NCBI GenBank assembly: GCA_041398825.1
Contig: JAWKTX010000006.1
Span: 356,823 to 420,822 of the forward strand
Length of the DNA stretch: 64,000 nucleotides
DNA from: Planctomycetaceae bacterium
Lineage (GTDB): Bacteria > Planctomycetota > Planctomycetia > Planctomycetales > Planctomycetaceae
Direction of reading: 5' to 3'
Shown here: piece after piece, positions 45,260-53,794 of the stretch
How the letters are laid out: every line of letters begins with the position of its first letter
How positions within the stretch are numbered: position 1 is the first letter of the stretch
Notes under the pieces: generated by a model
The model's input: the letters and a program-made list of their open reading frames with translations, nothing else
Database searches by the model: none
What the model was told of the DNA's origin: nothing
Translations under genes and position numbers: made by a program

Positions 45260-45955
45260 CCCTGATCCTGCATCTGTTTTCCGTGACAGATTGCCCATCT
45301 GACTGGTTCATAGGAACCTGATTGCCGCCAAACAACTTGTGGTTCCGACGGTTGTTTTCTCAGCGTGGACGTCGGATTCTGGCATGAACAGGCGTTCGCT
45401 GCTATGCGAATTCTGCTGCCTGCCAGCAACATGTTCAAATGCCGGCGACAAGCGTTCCCGCCGACGATTCCCACGCCGCAGCGCAGCAAATCGGGCGAAG
45501 TGGAATATCGGCCGATGTGGCGGTGGCCGTCCGAGTCTTCAACGCGTTTCTTTCCTGCGTTTCGAGTGGTCACAGAATAATCCCGTGACTCGCGTTCTGC
45601 CCATATGTTCACGCGAAGCAGTGACCGATTGCTTTCGGTTCCGCCTTCCGGAGAACAGATCGAACTGCATTGGAACTTTGGCCTCAATTGCATTTGCGAA
45701 AATTTATTTCCGGTTTTTGTGTCACGACCGGACTTTCACTCCGTACCAACTGTGGACGTGGGTAGACCGTGTTCCGTCTCCCCGTTCTGCTCGGCCAGTT
45801 GTCTGTTCACAACTCTTCGATGGAGCACTCACTTCACGAGTCTGACGCTGAGTCAGCGTCAAGGGGTGACTGCGCGCTGTCGCAGCCACCATCGTCACTT
45901 GCGGCTGAAATCGTGTTTCATTCCCAAATATTCATTTCTCTGTAGAGGTCCCAAT
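45260..45955. other. Upstream region of the giant surface-protein gene
   Basis: About 700 bases between the divergent L,D-transpeptidase gene and the surface-protein gene. The plus-strand frame is open from 45605, but the stretch before 45956 is Cys/Phe/Ser-rich with no protein character. No promoter or RNA gene was recognised. Confidence 0.4.
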
Positions 45956-46972
45956 ATGCTCATTTCCTGGCTTAGGCAGCAGTCTCACATCCTGGCGCGT
46001 CGAAACCCAGGATCCCGATCATCAGCTTCCTTCCGGAAACGATTGAGACGACGCGCTGCAGCGAACACTTCGCCCGGGGCGTGTATCTCCGAAGGTCTGG
46101 AAGACCGACTTCTGCTGACTGCTTACGTAGTCGACACTGTGGACGACTCGGCGCTTGTCGCGGACGGTATGTTGAGTTTGCGGGAAGCGATTACGGCCGC
46201 CAATACAAATCTGCCGTACCTGGACGCGGCGGCCGGTGAAGTCGGTCCGGGGGTGGTTGACACCATTACTTTTGCTGCGTCCCTCAGCGGTCAAACGATT
46301 ACGCTCAACGGAACGTCTCTTTTAATCCTCGATGATTTGTCCATTTCGGATTCAAATGGCTCGCCGATCACCATCGACGCTGCGGATGCGAGTCGCATCT
46401 TTGAAATTGGAACCGGGACGGGATCTGTTTCAGCCGCCATCTCCAACGTAATGATAACTGGTGGGCAGGAAATTCGCGGTGGGGGTATCTTCGTCGGCAG
46501 TGGAGAGAGTCTGGTACTGGACAGCGTAACGATAACTGGGAACTCAGCCATTGGCCCAATCGGGTCAGATGGTGGCGGTGGCGTGTATAACGATGGCGGG
46601 ACGTTGACGATCAGCAACTCGGTCGTCTCCGACAATCTTGCGACCGGAGTCTCCGGCAGTGGCGGTGGGCTATTCTCCGCAGGAGGCTCAGCCATCATCA
46701 TGAATTCCATCTTTCAGGGGAACTCAGCGAACCGAGCAGGCGGTGGAATTGAAGTCCTGAACGGGGATGTCTCAATCCTGGACTCCGACCTTTCGGGGAA
46801 TGACGTGAGCGGCGGCGCTGGTACCGCCAATCCTGGTAACGGTGGTGGTCTTCACATCACAGGCGGCGGAATGGTGACCATCACCGGCGGTACGGTGAAC
46901 GGAAATACGGCTGCCAACGAAGGCGGTGGTCTTTGGAATCATGCGGCATCAACCCTGACAGTGAGCAGGTGA
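45956..46972 (+). CDS. Giant beta-helix surface protein, N-terminal part (frameshifted)
   Basis: N-terminal 338 residues of one very large exported protein whose rest lies at 47574-52508. The ATG at 45956 has GAGG seven bases upstream. The start is Arg-rich, then comes the planctomycete LEPR-XLL motif (EGLEDRLLLTA) and a CSLREA motif (DGMLSLREAITAANTN). Gly/Asn-rich beta-helix repeats of the polymorphic outer-membrane type follow (GGGGVYNDGGTLTISNSVVS). The frame ends early at 46972 (TLTVSR) because of small indels against the second internal copy. Function is probably surface adhesion or matrix; unproven. Confidence 0.85.
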   Translation: MLISWLRQQSHILARRNPGSRSSASFRKRLRRRAAANTSPGACISEGLEDRLLLTAYVVDTVDDSALVADGMLSLREAITAANTNLPYLDAAAGEVGPGVVDTITFAASLSGQTITLNGTSLLILDDLSISDSNGSPITIDAADASRIFEIGTGTGSVSAAISNVMITGGQEIRGGGIFVGSGESLVLDSVTITGNSAIGPIGSDGGGGVYNDGGTLTISNSVVSDNLATGVSGSGGGLFSAGGSAIIMNSIFQGNSANRAGGGIEVLNGDVSILDSDLSGNDVSGGAGTANPGNGGGLHITGGGMVTITGGTVNGNTAANEGGGLWNHAASTLTVSR

Positions 46973-48180
46973 CCATCTCCGGAAATATGGCACCGGAAGG
47001 CGCGGGAATCTTCAATAGCGATGCTGGGGCATCAGCACAGCCACAGTTTATGAATCAAACCTGCTGGAACTGAACAACAGTGGTGTCACCGGTACCGTTG
47101 TTCTGACCGCGTCAGATCGAAACGACGCTCAGAGAATCCAACGCTGACCGTCACTATTCAGGCCACCGGGCTTGAGGCCGATGTTCCTCATTCAGCATAT
47201 TCATGGACGCTTCCTTGAGAATCTCATTGATCCCGGGATGAGTGAACGGCTCATTCTTCGAAGGCATGGGCGGCATCGCTGTCGATTCCGTTGCTCCGGT
47301 GGATCCGAGTTTCGATTCCAACAATGATGGCTTTCTGTCTCTCGGTGAAGGACTGGTCGGGTACGGCCCTGTGCTCCTGAATCTCTCAGTCCCACAAACG
47401 GCCGCTCCTCCTTCGGAGGCGCTCTGGCGAACTTTAACATCAATGACTTCCCACGGCTCCCGGAGGCATGATCAACTTCACTGACATACACATGGGATCT
47501 GACGAATGCAGACCAGGCTCGTCAGTTTCACAATCTGGAACCACTCAGCTTCCGTGAAATCGTTCTGCACGGCTTGACGGTCGGAGGAGCGTATGACCCC
47601 ACGGCTCCAATCGCGTCGACGGAACTGACTCGGAAGATGGGTACAGTGCATGTGCAGAACTCGATGATCACCAACAATGTGGCGTCCGGAGATGGAGGTG
47701 GCATCTACAACCAAAGCGGCGAAATAACGTTGCTGGCAGGATCAATCGTTTCGAACGTGAGCGGAAGTGATACACCTGGTACAGGCGGCGGTGGAATATT
47801 CAATCACGGCACGATGCTTCTTGAAGGCGTCACGTTGAGTGACAATACGGCAATTGTCGGGCTGGGGAACGGAGGAGGCATTCTGAATGCTCCGGGTGGA
47901 GTCATCCAGCTGACGGGCGGCACTGTCAGCAACAACTCCGCAGCGCGGGCCGGAGGTGGTATCGAGAACAACAATGGAACGGTGATACTGCATCAAGTGG
48001 CGCTGCTGAGCAACACAGCGGGGATCAACGGCGGCGGGTTGCACGTCAGCTCAACCGGAACGACAGGAGTGGCCGGCAGTACGATCGTTGGCAATACGGC
48101 TCAGTCAGAAGGAGGGGGCTTATGGAATGGAACAGGCCTCATGACAGTCATCGGAAATACACTCATCGATGGGAATGCCG
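46835..48180 (+). repeat. 1.35-kb intragenic repeat, copy A
   Basis: Near-identical to 48855-50202, starting 2,020 bases earlier. Copy A carries eight small indels relative to copy B, all between about 46962 and 47490; elsewhere the copies align without gaps. It encodes beta-helix repeats and a CHRD-like module. Confidence 0.95.
46973..47573 (+). pseudogene. Frame-disrupted segment of the giant surface-protein gene
   Basis: Compared with the intact copy at about 48993-49595, this stretch differs by gaps of -1, +2, +5, -2, +1, -4, -1 and -2 bases. The net change is -2, and adding two bases brings the two flanking long frames into one register. Translation is broken here in every frame. Either the consensus is wrong in a repeat region or the gene is a recent pseudogene. 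Confidence 0.85.
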
Positions 48181-51100
48181 CTGGCGGTAGTGGAAGTGAT
48201 CAGGGAGGCGGCGGCGTTTTCAACGCAGGTGGAACCATCGAAATAAATGGAGCGACGATCGTCAATAATGTTGCCGCCGGAGGAACGGTCTTTAGTCTGG
48301 ACGGAGGACAGGAAGTACCTTCCGTGGCCACTTCAGCGACTGGTTCTGCTGGCTTCCTGTTTAACCCGAAGAACAATACGTTTAGCCTTCAACTTCGAGT
48401 CACCGGTGTTGAGCTTACGGATAGTACAGCTCTCCCGGAACTTGCCGGAGCACATATTCACCTGGCTGCTGCAGGTACGAACGGTGCGGTGATCGTGAAT
48501 CTGGGGACGGTCGATTGGGTGGAAGTTGACGGAGGAATTGAGCTATCGCTGCTGGACATCGCGTTCCCTGCCGCAAATGTGAGTGACCTTCTGGCGGGAG
48601 GCACCTACATCAACATTCACACGTCCGACAATCCGAACGGAGAGCTGCGCGGACAAATCGTCTTCCCGGCAACAATGGGCTCGGGAGGTGGCGTACTCAA
48701 TGATCAGGGGTCCGTGTCCATTGTCAATTCCACCATTTTCGGCAATCTGGCGGCGAGGGCGGGAGGTGGAATTGAGACCAATGGCGGAATTGTGACCGTC
48801 ATTGATACTACACTGGATCAGAATGCGGCCGGCATACCCGGGCTGGCAACGCCCGGTAACGGTGGTGGCCTTCACATCACAGGCGGCGGAATGGTGACCA
48901 TCACTGGCGGTACCGTGAACGGAAATACGGCTGCCAACGAAGGCGGTGGTCTTTGGAACCATGCGGCATCAACCCTGACAGTGGACGGAGTGACTATCTC
49001 CGGAAATATGGCACCGGAAGGCGCGGGAATCTTCAATAGCGATGCTGGGGCATCAGCTGTCACAGTTTATGAATCAAACCTGCTGGAACTGAACAACAGT
49101 GGTGTCACCGGTACCGTTGTTCTGACGCTGGATGAAACTGACGCTCAGAATCCAGCGCTGACCGTCACTATTCAGGCCACCGGGCTCGAGGCTGATGTTC
49201 CCCACATCCAGCATATTCATGGACGCTTCCTTGAGAATCTCGTTGATCCCGGGATGGTGAACGGCTCATTCTTCGAAGGCATGGGCGGCATCGCTGTCGA
49301 TTCCGTTGCTCCGGTGGATCCGAGTTTCGATTCCAACAATGATGGCTTTCTGTCTCTCGGTGAGGGACTGGTGGGTTACGGCCCTGTGCTCCTGAATCTG
49401 TCGAGTCCACAGACGGCAGCTCCTCCTTCAGGAGAGGCGCCTCTGGCGAACTTTAACATCAATGACTTCCCCACGGCTCCCGGAGGCGTGATCAACTTCA
49501 CTGAGACTTACACATGGGATCTGACGAATGCAGACCAGGCTCGTCAGTTTCACAATCTGGAACCACTCAGCTTCCGTGAAATCGTTCTGCACGGCTTGAC
49601 GGTCGGAGGAGCGTATGACGCTACGGCTCCAATCGCGTCGACCGAACTGACTCGGAAGATTGGTACAGTGCATGTGCAGAACTCGATGATCACCAACAAT
49701 GTGGCGTCCGGAGATGGAGGTGGCATCTACAACCAGAGCGGCGAAATAACGTTGCTGGCAGGATCAATCGTTTCGAACGTGAGCGGAAGTGATACACCTG
49801 GTACAGGTGGGGGTGGAATATTCAATCACGGCACGATGCTTCTTGAAGACGTCACGTTGAGTGACAACACGGCAATTGTCGGGCTGGGGAACGGAGGAGG
49901 CATTCTGAATGCTCCGGGTGGAGTCATCCAGCTGACGGGCGGCACTGTCAGCAACAACTCCGCAGCGAGGGCCGGAGGTGGTATCGAGAACAACGATGGT
50001 ACGGTGATACTGCATCAAGTGGCGTTGCTGAGCAACACGGCGGGGATCAACGGCGGCGGGTTGCATGTCAGCTCAACCGGAACGACAGGAGTGGTCGACA
50101 GTACGATCGTTGGCAATACGGCTCAGTCAGAAGGAGGGGGCTTGTGGAATGGCACTGGCCTCATGACAGTCATCGGAAATACACTCATCGATGGAAATGC
50201 CGCGAATGGCAATGCGTCCAGTGAAGGGGGTGGCGGCCTGTTTAATGATGGCGGTTCGCTTCTGCTGAATGGAATGGGCGGCCAGCTTGTGATTACGGGC
50301 AACAGCGCGGCAGGGACCGCCGGGAGCGGTGGCGGTATCTTCAACAATGGCGGAACCCTCTCGGTTCACGCGGTGACTATTTCGGGAAATACAGCGTCAC
50401 GTGCGGGAGGTGGAATCGAAGACAATGCGGGTACGGTCACGATCGAGCAATCAACTCTGTCTGCGAATTCGACAGGAGCTGCCCCGGGAAATGGCGGGGC
50501 CCTGCACATGACCGGAGGCGGTCAGGTAATGGTGCACAATTCCACGGTCAGCGGCAACATCGCATCCAACGAAGGAGGCGGACTCTGGAATTCCAACAGC
50601 GGCACCATGACGTTGCGAAACGTCACGGTCACTGGTAACCACGCCGAAACCAACGCAAATGGTGGGGGTGTTTTCACTGTGAACGGTGGAACGACAATCG
50701 TGCAAAACACAATTGTCGCAGGCAATACGTCGGGCTCTGGCAGCACACCTGATGATGCCGGAGGGACTTTCGCTGCGGGAAGTGTGAACAACCTGATCGG
50801 CGACGCAATCTCGGCCGGAGGGCTAGTCGATGGAACGGCAGGCAATATTGTCGGCGTCGGCGGTGCAGGAACAATCGCCACAGCATCCATCCTTTCGACG
50901 GTACTCGCGGATAACGGCGGCCCAACACTCACTCATGCTCTCGTCTCCGGTAGCCCCGGCATCGATACCGGGACGGATTTGACGGCATTCTTTGCTTTGG
51001 ATCAAACGGGCTCCGCGCGAATTCAGGGCTCCGCGTCCGATATCGGAGCCGTCGAAGCAGATCCCGCGACGACCGTTGGAATTGTTGTCAGTGTTGCCAA

Positions 51101-52508
51101 CAGCGCCGCGGTTGTAGAAGGTGACAATGCGATCTTCGCAGTCACACTCAATCAGAATCCCGCTACCGTGGTGACTGTGACCATCTCGACATCGTCAGGG
51201 AGTGCGATTTCGGGAAGTGACTTCACCGCGACCACTCAAACGTTGTCGTTTATGCCTGGCGGCGCACTCAGCCAGAACTTCGTGGTGCCAACAATCAACG
51301 ACGCAGAAATCGAAGTCCGGGAGTCATTCTTTTCCACGATCACCGGAGTCACGGCCGCAGCATCCGTCGCTGATTTGGCAACCGGACAGATCGACAGTGA
51401 AGATATGATTGGAACACCCATACTGGATGCAGTGTCCTATTACACCACCAATCTCCGACCGGAATTTACCTGGCAGGCCGTCGATCAGGCCGTCCGTTAC
51501 GAAGTCTGGTTCAGCCGATTGTTCCCGGATGGACAGCGAATCTTCATCGGCCAGTCGCAGATCATGACAAATTCGTTCACTCCCCCATCAGATCTTGGGG
51601 CAGGGATGTACAAGTACTGGGTCCGCGCGTTTGACACGAATGACAACGCCAGTCCGTGGTCAGTACCGAATTCGTTTGAGATTAAACCAACACTGATCGC
51701 TCCAGTCACCCCAACAATGTCTCGCCGTCCCACTTTCGAATGGGAGGCCATTCCGAATGCGACGTCATACCAGCTTTATCTTCGCACGTTCGACGGTAAT
51801 GTCTCGATTCTCACCATCAACGGAACCATGTACACGCCCAGCGTCGATCTGCCCCGCGGTACCGTCGCCTGGTGGATTCGCCCTTCAGATGCGATTGCCA
51901 ATCGAGGATGGAGCGATACTGGTGTGACAGATCTGCGGACGACGATTACTGCACCGCTTGGAACCGTCTCCGATACCACCCCCACGTTTTCCTGGCTGGA
52001 TGTGCAGGGTGCCGGTAGATACATCCTTTACGTTCAGTCAACCACGACGAACGAAGTTGTGATTCGTGAGGATCAACTCACGTCAACTTCCTTCACATCC
52101 TCATCACCGCTGTCGGTCGGAAGCTACCGTGTCTGGGTGAAAGCGATCGATGCCCAGTCAAATCTGTTCTCCTCTGGCTGGTGGAGTCGGCCAATTTCGT
52201 TCCAGGTGGTAGATGCGGCGACTCCGGAGGGATCCGATGCTCTCCTGACGAGTCTGCTGATCGAAACCGATGCCGGCCGCACAGCGTTGGGGCATCTGAG
52301 AGAAGAATCCAGTGGATCCGAATCTAAGGCAGGGACAGATCTTCACAACCGGCAGGTAGCTTCGCATGCCAAACCGTCAAACCGTGATGAGGCGGAGTCA
52401 GGAGAAAACATGATTCAAACTGGTGAAGATGAAGCTTTAGACCAGGCTGCGGATCTGGACGTGCTGATGTCGGATGCGGAGTTGATTTCGGCAATGCTGT
52501 TCAGTTGA
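47574..52508 (+). CDS. Giant beta-helix surface protein, main C-terminal part
   Basis: A 1,644-residue open frame, the rest of the gene that starts at 45956 (about 2,184 aa if repaired). It carries many beta-helix repeats (SGDGGGIYNQSG, ARAGGGIENN). A CHRD-like domain is at about 238-365 (FSLDGGQEVPSVATSATGSA ... NPNGELRGQI). The second long repeat spans about 428-876. A choice-of-anchor-type end (GIDTGTDL ... ARIQGSASDIGAVEA) is near 1120-1160, a Calx-beta domain (VEGDNAIFAVTLNQNPATVV) at about 1166-1279, and three Fn3-like modules at about 1280-1547. The last ~95 residues are polar. The listed start is a TTG inside the broken stretch, not a true start. Confidence 0.88.
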   Translation: MTVGGAYDPTAPIASTELTRKMGTVHVQNSMITNNVASGDGGGIYNQSGEITLLAGSIVSNVSGSDTPGTGGGGIFNHGTMLLEGVTLSDNTAIVGLGNGGGILNAPGGVIQLTGGTVSNNSAARAGGGIENNNGTVILHQVALLSNTAGINGGGLHVSSTGTTGVAGSTIVGNTAQSEGGGLWNGTGLMTVIGNTLIDGNAAGGSGSDQGGGGVFNAGGTIEINGATIVNNVAAGGTVFSLDGGQEVPSVATSATGSAGFLFNPKNNTFSLQLRVTGVELTDSTALPELAGAHIHLAAAGTNGAVIVNLGTVDWVEVDGGIELSLLDIAFPAANVSDLLAGGTYINIHTSDNPNGELRGQIVFPATMGSGGGVLNDQGSVSIVNSTIFGNLAARAGGGIETNGGIVTVIDTTLDQNAAGIPGLATPGNGGGLHITGGGMVTITGGTVNGNTAANEGGGLWNHAASTLTVDGVTISGNMAPEGAGIFNSDAGASAVTVYESNLLELNNSGVTGTVVLTLDETDAQNPALTVTIQATGLEADVPHIQHIHGRFLENLVDPGMVNGSFFEGMGGIAVDSVAPVDPSFDSNNDGFLSLGEGLVGYGPVLLNLSSPQTAAPPSGEAPLANFNINDFPTAPGGVINFTETYTWDLTNADQARQFHNLEPLSFREIVLHGLTVGGAYDATAPIASTELTRKIGTVHVQNSMITNNVASGDGGGIYNQSGEITLLAGSIVSNVSGSDTPGTGGGGIFNHGTMLLEDVTLSDNTAIVGLGNGGGILNAPGGVIQLTGGTVSNNSAARAGGGIENNDGTVILHQVALLSNTAGINGGGLHVSSTGTTGVVDSTIVGNTAQSEGGGLWNGTGLMTVIGNTLIDGNAANGNASSEGGGGLFNDGGSLLLNGMGGQLVITGNSAAGTAGSGGGIFNNGGTLSVHAVTISGNTASRAGGGIEDNAGTVTIEQSTLSANSTGAAPGNGGALHMTGGGQVMVHNSTVSGNIASNEGGGLWNSNSGTMTLRNVTVTGNHAETNANGGGVFTVNGGTTIVQNTIVAGNTSGSGSTPDDAGGTFAAGSVNNLIGDAISAGGLVDGTAGNIVGVGGAGTIATASILSTVLADNGGPTLTHALVSGSPGIDTGTDLTAFFALDQTGSARIQGSASDIGAVEADPATTVGIVVSVANSAAVVEGDNAIFAVTLNQNPATVVTVTISTSSGSAISGSDFTATTQTLSFMPGGALSQNFVVPTINDAEIEVRESFFSTITGVTAAASVADLATGQIDSEDMIGTPILDAVSYYTTNLRPEFTWQAVDQAVRYEVWFSRLFPDGQRIFIGQSQIMTNSFTPPSDLGAGMYKYWVRAFDTNDNASPWSVPNSFEIKPTLIAPVTPTMSRRPTFEWEAIPNATSYQLYLRTFDGNVSILTINGTMYTPSVDLPRGTVAWWIRPSDAIANRGWSDTGVTDLRTTITAPLGTVSDTTPTFSWLDVQGAGRYILYVQSTTTNEVVIREDQLTSTSFTSSSPLSVGSYRVWVKAIDAQSNLFSSGWWSRPISFQVVDAATPEGSDALLTSLLIETDAGRTALGHLREESSGSESKAGTDLHNRQVASHAKPSNRDEAESGENMIQTGEDEALDQAADLDVLMSDAELISAMLFS
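48855..50202 (+). repeat. 1.35-kb intragenic repeat, copy B (intact)
   Basis: The open-frame counterpart of copy A. It includes a segment like a CHRD domain (VPHIQHIHGRF, LSLGEGLVGYGPVLLNLSS) and a run of beta-helix repeats. Very high identity suggests recent duplication or ongoing gene conversion. Confidence 0.95.
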
Positions 52509-52564
52509 ACTCGATGCAGTTTCTTCTTGCTGAAAGCCGATCCGACAGCGATGTCCGGGAGAAT

Positions 52565-53350
52565 TTAATTGCTGCAGTAGATGAGTAACCCCAGCGCTGC
52601 CAGTTCCTCATCGATCTGACGTGAATCTGCGTTAGAGAGAGTTCTTGCAACTTCGCATCGCAGGAGTTCGCCGTATTTCTTACGTGCTCTCAGCAACGTC
52701 TGACGGACCCAATCTTCTGTGGGAACCTTCCCATCAATTTGAACAGTCAGTTTTGTGGACAGAACTGCCATGCTCTCGTCAGGCAGTTCTGCCCGCAAAC
52801 GCAGGATTTCGTAATAGGCATTATTGGATGCGGACGAATAGTCTCGGAGTGAATTCCAGGTCTGGGCAAGCAATTCCTGACGCCAGATCTCGTCGAAATC
52901 TGCTTCGGGCTGGTCAGCTGTCGTCTGCTGATCTCTGGCGACTTTGCCCAGCATTTTTTGTTCGGAGGACTTTCTGCGAAAGAAATCGTTCGCCAGATTG
53001 GTGAGGGACTTCTTCAGATAATCCCTGAAGCGACCGCGATCGGGTGCCGCGTTGATGTACTGGCCGCGAAGAAACCGAATGGCAAATTCCTGGGCCAGAT
53101 CATCAGCGGCGTGTGCATCACGAACACATTTCAACAGATAGTTGTAGACAGAACCTGCATAGCGAAGCAGGAAAGCTCGTCTCAATTCCTCAACGCAGGA
53201 TGAGCGGTCATTGTTCTGGTGGACGAAACCCAGTTCGGTCCAGTTCGTTTCGATGTTGCTGAGGCGATGCTGTGAATCCACGGAAAAATCTCGGAAACGA
53301 CAGTGAGGTTGAGAACAACAAGGTTGAGAACAACTAAGAAAGGGGGCCAT
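52565..53350 (-). CDS. RNA polymerase sigma factor, ECF-like
   Basis: Sigma-70 family protein of the extracytoplasmic-function type as found in Planctomycetes. Region 2 reads VYNYLLKCVRDAHAADDLAQ EFAIRFLRG with the DDLAQEF core, followed by FRDYLKKSLTNLANDFFRRK. A region-4-like helix set is at the C-terminus (EDWVRQTLLRARKKYGELLR). 261 aa; the first ~40 residues are Cys/Ser-rich and may not be translated, but no better start with a ribosome-binding site is seen. It is divergent from the Ser/Thr kinase gene, a frequent pairing in this phylum. Confidence 0.8.
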   Translation of the reverse strand: MAPFLSCSQPCCSQPHCRFRDFSVDSQHRLSNIETNWTELGFVHQNNDRSSCVEELRRAFLLRYAGSVYNYLLKCVRDAHAADDLAQEFAIRFLRGQYINAAPDRGRFRDYLKKSLTNLANDFFRRKSSEQKMLGKVARDQQTTADQPEADFDEIWRQELLAQTWNSLRDYSSASNNAYYEILRLRAELPDESMAVLSTKLTVQIDGKVPTEDWVRQTLLRARKKYGELLRCEVARTLSNADSRQIDEELAALGLLIYCSN

Positions 53351-53794
53351 CCATCCGTGAAGTGATGTCGTGTGTTCCTGCCGTTAACAATTCACGATTC
53401 GCAGTTCCCAAAACCTGTCGAAAATGTAAGGTTGATGGCCTCATACCACCCCGCCGGCTCTTTTGACGGTCGTCTGGCTGAAAACAGAAGCAAAATCGAA
53501 TGCAGGTAACAAATCAACCGAGCAGCTCTGCCAGTCAGGTGCTATGACGTATAGCGGGTGAATCAGAGCTGGCTGCTTGCGCAGGACAGATGCTTCTGAT
53601 ATTGTTGCTCCCGCCCGGAAGATTTTAAGGTCAAAAAAGACATTGGCTATTCTTCAATCCATCAGCGATTGACAGATCGTTATAGCGGCGAAGGCAGCCC
53701 GAGGGGTATGAAGAACCTGATTGAAATGTCCCGGAATCTGTGATTGCCGCGTCGGTACGGTGGATTCGGTATGGTTAAGTCAGAGGGAGTTTCG
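53351..53794. other. Divergent region between sigma factor and kinase genes
   Basis: 444 bases with both promoters expected here. No credible gene and no clear -35/-10 pair. The kinase frame is open from a TTG at 53744, but the ATG at 53795 has the better ribosome-binding site. Confidence 0.4.

Noticed and set aside
45605..45955. N-terminal extension of the giant surface protein
   Set aside because: The extension lacks protein character, while the ATG at 45956 has a ribosome-binding site and leads straight into the LEPR-XLL region.
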